NCBI GenBank assembly: GCA_025757985.1
Contig: CP107210.1
Location: forward strand, 2,418,001-2,482,000
Source: Oscillospiraceae bacterium
GTDB taxonomy: Bacteria > Bacillota > Clostridia > Oscillospirales > Ruminococcaceae
Length of the DNA stretch: 64,000 bases
Reading direction: 5' to 3'
Position 1 is the first letter of the stretch. The number at the start of each line of letters is the position of its first letter. The notes under the pieces were generated by a model. That model was given only the letters and a program-made list of their open reading frames with translations. It was not told the origin of the DNA and did not search any database. The position numbers and the translations under genes were made by a program. Positions 33,970 through 42,194 of this stretch are shown one piece after another.

Positions 33970-34647
33970 CTATAAGATGTCAATAACCGTCAAATTCTCC
34001 CCGTCCACCGTAAATTTCACTTTATTGCTGCCGAAATCCAGCGCATACACCCGCGCGGGGTCGTGCTGGTAGGCGGGGCGCGGGTCGTTTTTCAGCACAC
34101 CCAACAAGGCGGGGCGCTTTTCTTCGGGCACTTTGCACAATAACGCATCGGGGCATATCACCTGCAGGGCGTACGCTCTGGTCGTATCCGTGAACCCGCC
34201 GCGCGCATCGGGGTAGGCATCCACATAGGGCAGGTAGGGCTTGATGTCAAAGATCGGCGTACCGTCCAAAAGGTCTGCGCCGCGGACGATCAGATCCCCG
34301 TTTTCCACACCGGCCAGCTCCACACAGGACAGCCCCAGCGCATTCGGCCGGTAAGGGCTGCGGGTGGCAAAGACGCCGCGCCGCTCGTTGCCGCCCAGAC
34401 GCGGCGGGCGGACAGTGGGCCGCCAGCTTTTGCCGGCGGCGTACTCCGCCGCCACGGTCGAGAACTGCCAGATGAGCCAGAGCCGGTCATACCCCTCGAT
34501 GCCCACAAGGGCGTTGGGGTCGCGGTATTCCGGCGCAAAAACGATGCGGGCGGTCAGCTCCGGCACAAGGCCGCTCTGCCGCGGGATGCCGAATTTATCC
34601 GTAAAATCACTGCGTATATACGCAATGGGGTGAATCGTGTAATCCAT
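33970..34647 (-). CDS. trmO: tRNA t6A37 N6-methyltransferase TrmO (YaeB) family
   Basis: 225 residues from the ATG at 34647 (MDYTIHPIAYIRSDF). The TsaA/YaeB fold is recognised by the N-terminal PIAYIRSDFTDKFGIPRQSG, VRPPRLGGNERRGVFATRSP with YRPNALGLS, and VDGTPIFDIKPYLPYVD-like LLDGTPIFDIKPYLPYVD. TrmO methylates t6A at position 37 of some ANN-decoding tRNAs using S-adenosylmethionine. The usual C-terminal extension ending in IDIL is present. It is divergent from the ABC transporter operon. Confidence 0.93.
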   Translation of the reverse strand: MDYTIHPIAYIRSDFTDKFGIPRQSGLVPELTARIVFAPEYRDPNALVGIEGYDRLWLIWQFSTVAAEYAAGKSWRPTVRPPRLGGNERRGVFATRSPYRPNALGLSCVELAGVENGDLIVRGADLLDGTPIFDIKPYLPYVDAYPDARGGFTDTTRAYALQVICPDALLCKVPEEKRPALLGVLKNDPRPAYQHDPARVYALDFGSNKVKFTVDGENLTVIDIL

Positions 34648-34867
34648 AGTAACATTTGCCCCCTTTTTGCGTTTATTATATAGGAAAGAGAGAAAAAAGG
34701 GAAGTAGGGCGGCCAGTCCTCTGGCCGCCGCGGCGGGGTGAGGGCACCCCGCCCTGCGGTTCAAGGGAAAGGGGTACCTGCCATACCCTTGCGGGCCGGG
34801 CAGGAATCCCTCCGCTTTTCGCCATGAATTTTACAATTTCCCCATCTTTTTTCTTTCTTCGCCATAT

Positions 34868-34875
34868 GGTATAAT
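34868..34875 (+). promoter_or_regulatory. extended -10 promoter of the ABC operon
   Basis: ATGG-TATAAT with TATAAT at 34870-34875, 27 bp before the start at 34903; no good -35 box. Confidence 0.5.
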
Positions 34876-34902
34876 GTAGGATATAACGATCAAAAAGGGG
34901 GT

Positions 34903-35772
34903 ATGGTATTGGCGCCCATTATCCATACAGAAAAGCTGCGCAAGGTCTACGCCGTCGGCAAGGAGCGTGTCATCGCGCTGAACAATGTCGATCTGTCCAT
35001 AGAAAAAGGGGAATTCTGCTGTATCGTCGGTCAGTCCGGCAGCGGCAAATCCACCCTGCTGAACCAGCTGGCCGGGCTGGAAAAGCCGACCTCGGGCAAG
35101 GTGTTCATCGGCAGGCATGAGATCAGCGCCATGACCGAGAACGAGCTGGCCGCGTTCCGCCAGCAGCATCTGGGGTTCATCTTCCAAAGCTACAATCTGC
35201 TGCCCACCATGACGGCGGCCGAAAATGTGGCCCTGCCGCTTATGTTCAAGGGCGTGGACAAAAAAACACGGCTGGCCCGCGCCCGCAGGGAACTGAAGGC
35301 CATGGGCCTTTTGGGCCGCGCCAACCACCTGCCGACCGAGATGAGCGGCGGCCAGCAGCAGCGTGTCGGCATTGCCCGCGCATTCGTCAGCAGCCCCAAG
35401 GTCATTTTTGCCGACGAGCCGACCGGCAACCTCGACTCCCGCACCAGCAAGCAGGTGCTGTACCGGATGCTGGAGCTGTCCAAAAACAACCATGTCACCT
35501 TCGTCATGGTCACGCATGAGCCGGAGCTGGCCGAATGTGCCGACCGCATCGTGACGATATTGGACGGCAAGGTCTGCTCCAATGTCGTGCAGGACGAGGA
35601 GACAAAGAAGAAAAACCGCGATGCCCTGTTTGCCGATCTGGAAGGGAATCTGGATATTGGCGGAGAGGCGGCGAAGGAACAGTCCGCAAAAAAGCCTTCC
35701 CCCAAGGGGGAAGGTGCCCGCAGGGCGGATGAGGGGCAGTGTTCCCGCAGCAGCCCCGCAAAAGAGGAATAA
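34903..35772 (+). CDS. ABC transporter ATP-binding protein (MacB/LolD type)
   Basis: 289 residues. Walker A GQSGSGKST at 43-51, Q-loop in GFIFQSYNLLP, signature MSGGQQQR near residue 147, Walker B KVIFADEPTGNLD and H-loop VTHEPELAECADRI. The core ends near residue 250; the last 26 or so residues (from KKPSPKGEGARRADEG) are translated from a family A repeat and are probably not functional. A typical MacB ATPase is about 225-240 residues. AAAAAGGGGG precedes the ATG. It heads an operon with an Ig-like membrane protein and a permease, which fits an export or envelope mechanotransmission system rather than an importer. Confidence 0.93.
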   Translation: MVLAPIIHTEKLRKVYAVGKERVIALNNVDLSIEKGEFCCIVGQSGSGKSTLLNQLAGLEKPTSGKVFIGRHEISAMTENELAAFRQQHLGFIFQSYNLLPTMTAAENVALPLMFKGVDKKTRLARARRELKAMGLLGRANHLPTEMSGGQQQRVGIARAFVSSPKVIFADEPTGNLDSRTSKQVLYRMLELSKNNHVTFVMVTHEPELAECADRIVTILDGKVCSNVVQDEETKKKNRDALFADLEGNLDIGGEAAKEQSAKKPSPKGEGARRADEGQCSRSSPAKEE

Positions 35773-35834
35773 CGGCAGGCTTGCCCCTCATCAGTCACCT
35801 TCGGTGACAGCTTCCCCCTCAGGGGAAGCCTTTT
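35691..35834. repeat. family A repeat overlapping the ABC ATPase 3' end
   Basis: AAAGCCTTCCCCCAAGGGGG end, GCGGATGAGGGGCA / GCCCCTCATCAG pair and GCTTCCCCCTCAGGGG end. The first 82 bp are in frame with the ATPase gene. Confidence 0.88.
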
Positions 35835-35872
35835 GGGGGACGCCTATGTTAAAAAATTTGGAGGTACCACAC

Positions 35873-37333
35873 TTGAAACGACTATTCACCTTACTTACCG
35901 CCCTGCTACTTGCGACGGCGCTCTGCGCACCGGTGCTGGCGGACGATGCCGCCGTGACCGACCCGACGCCCGAACCGACGCCCACCCCGACTGCCTCCAT
36001 CGACACGAGCAACTCGGACGGCGTCTATGTGTCGGCCTACACCGTCACCAACGCAGCAGGCGGAGAGGTCACGACCGTTGAGGTCGGCGACAGGATCAAC
36101 CTTGTGCTGAAGGTCGTTGACCACGCCTCGGCCCGGTACTGCGTCAAGCCGGAGGAGATCTCCGCGCGCATCAACTCCGCCGTGTTCACCTACACCGGCA
36201 CCGGCGAGATTGGCCAGCTGTTCGACAGCAACGACGACCCCAACGCCACCCGCCTGCAGAATGTCCGCAACGGCTCTGCCACCGCAGAAGAGATTGCCCA
36301 GAACGCGCAGTACAACTACTACAGCTACGTCCTTTTGTTCCGCGATGTCATCTACAACGGCGGCGGCAATACCGTGCCGATCAACCTTTCTTATCTGGAT
36401 ACCTCGAAGCCGCTGCAGCAGTTCAGCGTGACGATCGGCCAGTGCGTGGACAAGGACCAGACCACCTCGCCGAATCTGCTCGTCCGCACCTCCAGCTATG
36501 GGGACAGCGTCATTGCCGGCACGCCGTTCACCCTCTCGCTCGGCCTTTACGCCACGGACGGCAATGAGAATTTAAACGATGTCATCGTCTCGCTGACCCT
36601 GCCGGAGAATATCCTGCTCAACAGCGGCAGCCTTTCCAACTATGTCGGCACCATCGCCGCCAAGCAGACCCGCGATGTCACCTTTGAGGTCATGCCCTCG
36701 GCCGGGTTTACCGGCACGGTGGCCAACATCACCGTCAACATGACCGGCACAGGCTCGATCACCGGCAAGGAGGTCAGCGGCACAACGACGATCTCGGTCC
36801 CCGTCAGCCAGCCCAACCGGTTTGAGGTCGGCCAGCTGGAGCTGTCCAGCGATACGATCTATGTCGGCGATACCGGCAGCGTCTCCCTCACCTATGTCAA
36901 CAAGGGCAAAAACCCCGTCAGCAACCTTGAGGCACGCCTGACCGGCACCAATCTGGGCGCGGGCAGCTACCAGTACCTCGGCAACCTGAACGCCGGCACC
37001 GAGGGCAGCGTGGATTTTGACATCACCCCCGATGCTGCGGGCGCGGTCAGCGGCATCATCACGCTGAGCTATGAGGATGCCTCCGGCAACCCGCAGACCG
37101 TCTCCAAGGACTTTTCCGTCAGCGCCGAGGAGATGAGCATGGACGACTTCTATGACCCCTCGATGGACGATATGCAGCCCGAGCAGACCGGTATGCCGGT
37201 CTGGGCGTGGGTGCTGATCGGCGTCTGCGGCGCGGTAGTCGTTGTGGTAATTATCGTGGTTGTGGTCCGCAAGCGCAAGAAGGCCAAGGCACTGGCCGCA
37301 CTGGAAGCAGAGGACAGCGATGAAGATCTCTGA
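35873..37333 (+). CDS. membrane-anchored Ig-like domain protein of ABC export operon
   Basis: 486 residues from a TTG start at 35873, chosen because GGAGG lies 8 bp upstream and the product then begins with a proper signal peptide (KRLFTLLTALLLATALCAP); an ATG 27 bp earlier is in frame. After a Pro/Thr-rich linker, residues about 60-430 contain beta-sandwich repeats such as VGDRINLVLKVVDHA, AGTPFTLSLGLYATDG and VGDTGSVSLTYVNKG, resembling S-layer/CARDB-like Ig modules. One transmembrane helix (VWAWVLIGVCGAVVVVVIIV) near 445-465 is followed by a basic tail. It overlaps the permease gene by 14 bp and is likely an extracytoplasmic partner of the transporter. Confidence 0.85.
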   Translation: MKRLFTLLTALLLATALCAPVLADDAAVTDPTPEPTPTPTASIDTSNSDGVYVSAYTVTNAAGGEVTTVEVGDRINLVLKVVDHASARYCVKPEEISARINSAVFTYTGTGEIGQLFDSNDDPNATRLQNVRNGSATAEEIAQNAQYNYYSYVLLFRDVIYNGGGNTVPINLSYLDTSKPLQQFSVTIGQCVDKDQTTSPNLLVRTSSYGDSVIAGTPFTLSLGLYATDGNENLNDVIVSLTLPENILLNSGSLSNYVGTIAAKQTRDVTFEVMPSAGFTGTVANITVNMTGTGSITGKEVSGTTTISVPVSQPNRFEVGQLELSSDTIYVGDTGSVSLTYVNKGKNPVSNLEARLTGTNLGAGSYQYLGNLNAGTEGSVDFDITPDAAGAVSGIITLSYEDASGNPQTVSKDFSVSAEEMSMDDFYDPSMDDMQPEQTGMPVWAWVLIGVCGAVVVVVIIVVVVRKRKKAKALAALEAEDSDEDL

Positions 37334-38723
37334 TGAAATCAGCCTGTCGGCGCGCAACCTGCTGCGCCGCAAGGGCCGCACGGCACTTACGCTGGTGGGT
37401 GTTGTCATCGGCACCTGCATGGTCGTGCTGATGATCTCGCTGGGCATTGCCCAGACCAAAACGAATGAGGAAATGCTGCAGAGCTGGGGCGACCTGACCC
37501 AGGTGCAGATCTACGGCTACGGTATGATGCAGGGCAGCGACGGCAAGCCGCTGTATCTGGACGATGCCGCAATCGCCAACATCAAGCAGATTCCCCATGT
37601 GGCGGCGGCAACGCCCTACGCACAGGGGTACAATCTGGAGGGCACCATCACGGCGGGCCGCAACGACCGCTACACGATGGACATTTCCAATCTGATCGGC
37701 ATCGACCCCACCGCGCTGGAGCCGATGGGCTTTACCCTGCAGAGCGGCAGCTGGCCGACCAACACCCCCGCCAGCGAGAAGGCCACCAAGCTGCAGGTGC
37801 TGGTGGGCGCGTCCACGGGATACAACTTTGAGGACTCCCGCAAGAGCTACAACAGCCCCAAGCGCTACCGTTACGAGGGCCAGACCGATGCCTCCGGCAA
37901 GGAGCTGCCGCCTTTTGTGGACATCGACAAGGACAAGATGACCCTGACCATCAAGACCGGCGAAGGCTCGACCGAAAAAAGCCGCAGCTGGCAGCTGGAG
38001 ATCGTGGGCGTGCTGACGCCTGACGGCGCCAAGGGCTACTGGACCCAGTCCGGTGTTGTGCTGCGCATACAGGATATGCAGATGCTGCAAAAGGTCTACT
38101 GCGACCTGACCAAAACCAAGCTTGAGGAGAAAAGCTACGAGCAGGTCTATGTCAAGGTCGATGACCTCTCCTATGTGACGGATGTGGAAAACGCCATCCA
38201 TGAGCTGGGGTTCACCAACACCTACTCGATGAACCAGCAGCGCGAGGAGATGCAGAAGCAGGTCATGAAGAGCCAGATGATCTTTGGCGGCATTGCGGCG
38301 GTCTCGCTGCTGGTGGCGGCCATCAACATCATCAACACCATGACAATGGCCATCTATGAGCGCACCCGTGAGATCGGCGTCATGAAGGTGCTGGGCTGCG
38401 AGCTGGGCAACATCCGCACGATGTTCCTGCTCGAAAGCTCGACCATCGGCTTCATCGGCGGGCTGATCGGGCTGATCATCAGCCTGATTGCCAGCTTTGT
38501 GCTGAACCATCTGTCGGTGCTGGGGCAGGGGTTTGACCTGTCCGGCATGATGGGCGGCGGCTACTACATGGGCGGCGACGGCAGCGCCGCAATTTCGATC
38601 ATTCCGCCGTGGCTGATGCTGGCGGCGCTTGTGTTCGCCACGCTGGTCGGCCTTGTGGCCGGTATCCTGCCCGCAAACAAGGCAGTCAAAATCAGCGCCC
38701 TCGAAGCGATCCGGCACGATTAA
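37320..38723 (+). CDS. ABC transporter permease, MacB/FtsX family
   Basis: 467 residues. MacB-type topology: transmembrane helix 1 at residues about 20-43 (TALTLVGVVIGTCMVVLMIS), a large extracytoplasmic MacB-PCD region (about 50-315), then three helices: MIFGGIAAVSLLVAAINIIN, STIGFIGGLIGLIISLIASF, and LMLAALVFATLVGLVAGILP. The coupling helix region MAIYERTREIGVMKVLG is a strong family marker. It overlaps the preceding gene by 14 bp. With the ATPase it probably forms a type VII ABC system that moves or senses substrates outside the membrane; the substrate is unknown. Confidence 0.93.
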   Translation: MKISDEISLSARNLLRRKGRTALTLVGVVIGTCMVVLMISLGIAQTKTNEEMLQSWGDLTQVQIYGYGMMQGSDGKPLYLDDAAIANIKQIPHVAAATPYAQGYNLEGTITAGRNDRYTMDISNLIGIDPTALEPMGFTLQSGSWPTNTPASEKATKLQVLVGASTGYNFEDSRKSYNSPKRYRYEGQTDASGKELPPFVDIDKDKMTLTIKTGEGSTEKSRSWQLEIVGVLTPDGAKGYWTQSGVVLRIQDMQMLQKVYCDLTKTKLEEKSYEQVYVKVDDLSYVTDVENAIHELGFTNTYSMNQQREEMQKQVMKSQMIFGGIAAVSLLVAAINIINTMTMAIYERTREIGVMKVLGCELGNIRTMFLLESSTIGFIGGLIGLIISLIASFVLNHLSVLGQGFDLSGMMGGGYYMGGDGSAAISIIPPWLMLAALVFATLVGLVAGILPANKAVKISALEAIRHD

Positions 38724-38737
38724 AAAAACGGTCTATA

Positions 38738-38778
38738 AAAACAGCGGCCCGCCCGGCAGGGGTGGACCGCTGTTTTTT
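38738..38778 (+). terminator. terminator of the ABC operon
   Basis: AAACAGCGG (38739-38747) and CCGCTGTTT (38766-38774) with further T after it. Confidence 0.85.
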
Positions 38779-38845
38779 GTGCGGAATTGTTTTTGTTCCG
38801 CTTACACCTGTGTTTTTAACAACATTTCGGACTTTTCAACCGCGT

Positions 38846-39171
38846 ATTTCCACAACCAAAGGCAGTTTTCAACATTTTCCACAGCAAAACCCATGGCGCG
38901 GGGAGTTTTCCACCACTGTTGAAAGCCGTTTTATGCGTACAATCGTTGTTTTATAGTTTTCAACAGTTTTCACTAGTTTTCCACAGGGAAAACCCCGGGA
39001 AATGGTGGAAAACCGGTTTTCCGGTGGAAAATGTGTATTAGTAGTGGAGTGACCCTGCATTTACGCCTAGATATTGTTTGCAGCCGGGCTTTTGTACCCC
39101 CCTGTATAGCCGGTTGTAGTCTGTGGAAAAATAAGAGTTTTCAACACGCTTGTGGAAAACGGTGTGGAAAG
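38846..39171. other. DnaA-box-like cluster upstream (left) of jag
   Basis: About a dozen 9-mers close to TTATCCACA occur in 330 bp of AT-rich, gene-free DNA: TTTTCAACA 38866, TTTTCCACA 38875, TTTTCCACC 38906, TGTTGAAAG 38917, TTTTCAACA 38957, TTTTCCACA 38977, GGTGGAAAA 39004 and 39023, TGTGGAAAA 39122, TTTTCAACA 39138, TGTGGAAAA 39151 and TGTGGAAAG 39163, both orientations. The same variants make up the boxes at the dnaA locus about 5 kb away. It may be an extra origin subregion or a DnaA titration site. Confidence 0.6.
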
Positions 39172-39201
39172 TGGGGAAAGTGCCTCACAGTGGGGAGCGG
39201 G

Positions 39202-39332
39202 TAAAGCCCCTCCGGCCTCGCAGGCTCGGCCACCTCCCCAAAATGGGGAGGCTTTCACGCAGGCAAAGCCCGCGCAAAAAGGCGCCCCACGAAGTGGGGA
39301 GCTGGCCGCGAAGCTGGCCTGAGGGGCTTTGG
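39202..39332. repeat. family C intergenic repeat
   Basis: TAAAGCCCCTCCGGCCTCGC end, ACCTCCCCAAAATGGGGAGG hairpin and GCCTGAGGGGCTTTGG end, between the DnaA-box cluster and jag. Confidence 0.82.
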
Positions 39333-39352
39333 CTGGCCGCTTTCCCCCCACC

Positions 39353-39390
39353 AAAAAAAGCAGCCCGGCTTTACAGTCGGGCTGCTTTTT
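39353..39390 (-). terminator. jag-end terminator
   Basis: AAAAGCAGCCCG/CGGGCTGCTTTT (stem 39360-39367/39378-39385 and A/T extension). T-runs on both strands allow bidirectional action; it follows the jag stop by about 12 bp. Confidence 0.87.
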
Positions 39391-39402
39391 CAACAATTCT
39401 GT

Positions 39403-40512
39403 TTAAAACTCGATCTTGCCAAAGGCGAAATCATCACCGTCGTGGATGCGCTCGGTGGTTTTGGGTGCCATCGGCTTTGCATCGGGGTCACGCGGGCGGT
39501 CGGCAAACTCACGGCCGGGCACGCTGGAGCGGGGGCCGCCGTAGCGCGGGCCGCGGTCATTGCGGTCGCGGCGGGGTGCGCCGTAGCGGGGCCCACGGCC
39601 GCCCTCACGCGGGACTCTGGGGCCGCGCGGGCCGCGGTTGTCGCGGCGGGGGCCACGCGGGCCGTCATGGCGGGGGCCGCGCAGGTTGCGGGCATTGTCG
39701 CGGTCAGGCAGGTTGCAGGCGTTGGGGTCGGTGGAGTACAGCACCACATGGCGGGCCGGGCCTTCGCCCTTGCTCTCGCTGCGCACACCCTCCATACCGG
39801 CGATGGCGGTGTGGATGATGTGGCGCTCGTAGGGGTTCATCGGCTCCATCTCATAGAAGCAGCCGGTGCGGATAACGCGGTCTGCAATGCGTCTGGCAAG
39901 GGCAGAGAGGTCGTCCTCGCGCTTGTTGCGGTAGCCGCCGACATCCAGCCCCAGTTTGACATAGGGGCCTTCCATGCGGTTCACAACGAGGCTGGCGAGG
40001 TAGGACAGCGACTCCATCGTCTCGCCGCGGCGGCCGATGAGCGCGCCCATATGCTCGCCGGAGACCTTCAGGATCGTGGCAGCGCCCTTCTTGACGGCGC
40101 TGAAGGTGAAGTTTTCAACACCCATCAGGTTAAAGATGGGGCTCAGGTAGTCAACCGCAGCCTGCAGGCGGGGGTCCGCCTCGATGTCGAGGGGGATCTC
40201 GGTCTCATCGTCAGCCTCGGCAACCATCTCGTCCACGACCTCCTGCTCCAGAGCAGGGGCGGTCTCGTCAGAGATCTCAACGACCTCGGCGGGCTCAGCG
40301 GCTTCGGCGGGCTTTACCTCCTCCACGGGGGCAGCCTCCGGCTCCTCGACCTTTACAAGGACCTTGGCAGGGATGGTCTTAAACAGCTTGCGGGCAGGGA
40401 ATTCCAGTACCTCGTAGCTGACATGGATATCATCGCGGTCAACTCCCAGCGCCTCGCAGGCGGCCTCTACGGCGGCCTCTACGGTCTTGGCGCTCATTTC
40501 CATACTGCGCAT
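39403..40512 (-). CDS. jag: Jag/KhpB-type RNA-binding protein with Arg-Gly-rich tail
   Basis: 369 residues. Jag_N domain at about 5-55 (TVEAAVEAACEALGVDRDDI), an acidic Ala/Glu linker at about 55-105, a KH domain (ATILKVSGEHMGALIGRRGE) near 145-180, and an R3H domain (DLSALARRIADRVIRTG) ending near 250. Residues about 265-345 are an unusual Arg/Gly/Pro-rich tail (GPRHDGPRGPRRDNRGPRG). Jag binds RNA with KhpA and influences cell elongation and division. AGGAGG lies 9 bp before the ATG at 40512. The usual neighbours yidC, yidD, rnpA and rpmH follow upstream. Confidence 0.94.
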   Translation of the reverse strand: MRSMEMSAKTVEAAVEAACEALGVDRDDIHVSYEVLEFPARKLFKTIPAKVLVKVEEPEAAPVEEVKPAEAAEPAEVVEISDETAPALEQEVVDEMVAEADDETEIPLDIEADPRLQAAVDYLSPIFNLMGVENFTFSAVKKGAATILKVSGEHMGALIGRRGETMESLSYLASLVVNRMEGPYVKLGLDVGGYRNKREDDLSALARRIADRVIRTGCFYEMEPMNPYERHIIHTAIAGMEGVRSESKGEGPARHVVLYSTDPNACNLPDRDNARNLRGPRHDGPRGPRRDNRGPRGPRVPREGGRGPRYGAPRRDRNDRGPRYGGPRSSVPGREFADRPRDPDAKPMAPKTTERIHDGDDFAFGKIEF

Positions 40513-40568
40513 AAAAGGGAACCTCCTTCTTATTTCTTATCGTTACATTCATCACAAAGGGGAGCGGG

Positions 40569-40658
40569 GCGGGCGCATATAGAATGCGCCCCTACGGCGG
40601 CAGGGGATACACTCCCTCACAGCCGCCAACGGCGCGGGCGAGCAATGCTCGCCCCTAC
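40569..40658. repeat. family R (REP-like) doublet
   Basis: GGGCGCATATAGAATGCGCC with CCTAC, and GGGCGAGCAATGCTCGCCCC with TAC, separated by about 40 bp, between jag and yidC. Confidence 0.65.
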
Positions 40659-40677
40659 GGTTGCGCGGCGTCTTTTC

Positions 40678-41700
40678 TTAGTCTTTGTTCAGCGGGGTGG
40701 TGCGCTCGTCCTTGTAAAGCTCGGCCTCGCGCTGGCGGGCCAGCTCCAGACGCAGCTTGTTGGCCTCGCCGAGGGTGACCTCCTTCTGGATCTTTTCGCC
40801 GTTCTGCTCAACCGTGACGGTGCGCTTTTTCTTCTTCTCGGCGCGCTTGGCGGCCAGCTCGGCCTCATACTGGGCCTTGAACTTTTCGGGGCTGTAGATC
40901 TTGTAGGTGACATAGGACTGGCCGATCTGCAGCAGGTTGGACACGCCGTAGTACAGCGAGAAGCCGACCGGGGCGTTGAAGCAGAAGGTAACGAACATCA
41001 GGTTCATGACGAGCATCATGACCTTCATGCTGCCCTGCATCTGGGCGTCCATGCCGGAGAGCTTCTGGGTGACGAAGTAGCTGATGAACATCGTGACCGC
41101 TGCGATGGCCGGGAAGATGGCGATCGGCACAAAGCGGAAGCCGGGGACATCACACATATCCATGCCGAAGAAGCTGGTGTTGAAGTTCTGGATCTCTGCC
41201 ACAATGTTGGCGGGGATGATGGACGGGTCGATCACAGCGCCGTTGTGGATGGCCTGAATCAGCGCGGTCTGCATCGTGGAGGTGTTGGCGGTGGCAATGC
41301 CGATCGCCTCACAGGCGGCTTTGACGGCGGCGTTGTCCACACCAAAGATGTAATGCACGGGGTAGTACACAACGCCGAGGAAACCGAACAGCACCAGCAT
41401 CGTCAGCAGCATGGGCAGGCAGCCGCCCATGGGGTTGAAGCCATGCTCCTGCTGGAGCTTCATCAGCTCCTCCTGCTGCTTCTGGGGGTCGTTTTTGTAT
41501 TTCTGCTGGATCTCATTCATCAGCGGCTGAAAAACAGCCATCTTTGCCGAGGATTTCTGCTGATGGATGCTCAGGGGGAAGAGCAGCAGCTTGAGGAGTA
41601 GGGTGGCAACGACCATCGTTACCGCGTAGTTGCCGATGAAGCTGTACAGGATCTTCACCAGCGGGCCAATCAATATGGCCAGGAAGTACATAAAGTTCAT
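40678..41700 (-). CDS. yidC: membrane protein insertase YidC/Oxa1
   Basis: 340 residues from the ATG at 41700. Five transmembrane helices, including LAILIGPLVKILYSFIGNYA, VTMVVATLLLKLLLFPL (followed by the SIHQQKSSAKMAVFQP cytoplasmic loop), LPMLLTMLVLFGFLGVVYY, and two near 195-260. No lipobox is seen and no large periplasmic domain, as in Gram-positive YidC. It inserts membrane proteins alone or with SecYEG. The C-terminal tail is long and basic, rich in Lys/Arg/Glu (ELAAKRAEKKKKRTVTVEQN), which may bind ribosomes. The start of the longer frame upstream is rejected because AAGGAAAGG precedes this ATG. Confidence 0.96.
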   Translation of the reverse strand: MNFMYFLAILIGPLVKILYSFIGNYAVTMVVATLLLKLLLFPLSIHQQKSSAKMAVFQPLMNEIQQKYKNDPQKQQEELMKLQQEHGFNPMGGCLPMLLTMLVLFGFLGVVYYPVHYIFGVDNAAVKAACEAIGIATANTSTMQTALIQAIHNGAVIDPSIIPANIVAEIQNFNTSFFGMDMCDVPGFRFVPIAIFPAIAAVTMFISYFVTQKLSGMDAQMQGSMKVMMLVMNLMFVTFCFNAPVGFSLYYGVSNLLQIGQSYVTYKIYSPEKFKAQYEAELAAKRAEKKKKRTVTVEQNGEKIQKEVTLGEANKLRLELARQREAELYKDERTTPLNKD

Positions 41701-41790
41701 AGCCTTTCCTTCTGCCCCGTCTGCGCCCGGGACCATTATTTTTATGTAGGTCTCTGCTGCGCAGTGCAAAGACATGAGAAGCAATGTTGA

Positions 41791-41934
41791 AAAGCCTTCT
41801 CCCTTGGGAGAAGGTGGCCGAAGGCCGGATGAGGGGCGGGCTTGCCCGGCCACCCTTTTGCGGGGCGGCGATGGGAGGTTCTCCCCTCATCAGTCCGCTT
41901 TGCGGACAGCTTCTCCCCCAAGGGAGAAGCCTTT
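41791..41934. repeat. family A intergenic repeat
   Basis: AAAGCCTTCTCCCTTGGGAG end, GGATGAGGGGCG / CCCCTCATCAG pair, TTCTCCCCCAAGGGAGAAGC end. It abuts the yidD stop codon. Confidence 0.85.
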
Positions 41935-42194
41935 CAGCGGCTGCGCGTCAGCCTGCGTTCCGGGCTGACCCACCTTCCTTTCGGGGGGACCGGGTCATAG
42001 CCGAACCGGGCAAACGGCTGGCAGCGGAGAAGCCGCCAGACCGTCAGCAGCAGGCCCTTGAGCAGGCCGTGCGTGGCAAGGGCCTGCATGGCGTACTCGC
42101 TGCAGGTGGGCACAAAGCGGCAGTGATGCCCGAGGTGCGGGCTGATATACCGCTTATACCCCCGCAGCAGCGCGATCAGCGCCCGGGCGATCAT
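41934..42194 (-). CDS. yidD: YidD, membrane-protein insertion efficiency factor
   Basis: 86 residues. Conserved core YKRYISPHLGHHCRFVPTCS followed by EYAMQALATHGLLKG and LLRCQPFARFGYDPVP is complete. An amphipathic helix at the N-terminus (ARALIALLRGYKRY) binds the membrane. YidD assists YidC and the Sec system. It overlaps rnpA by 4 bp. The stop codon lies at the edge of a family A repeat, so the last residues may have been altered by it. Confidence 0.95.
   Translation of the reverse strand: MIARALIALLRGYKRYISPHLGHHCRFVPTCSEYAMQALATHGLLKGLLLTVWRLLRCQPFARFGYDPVPPKGRWVSPERRLTRSR

Noticed and set aside
38985..39001. CCCCGGGAAAT considered as a Noc-binding site
   Set aside because: Only half of ATTTCCCGGGAAAT matches; not convincing as a palindrome.
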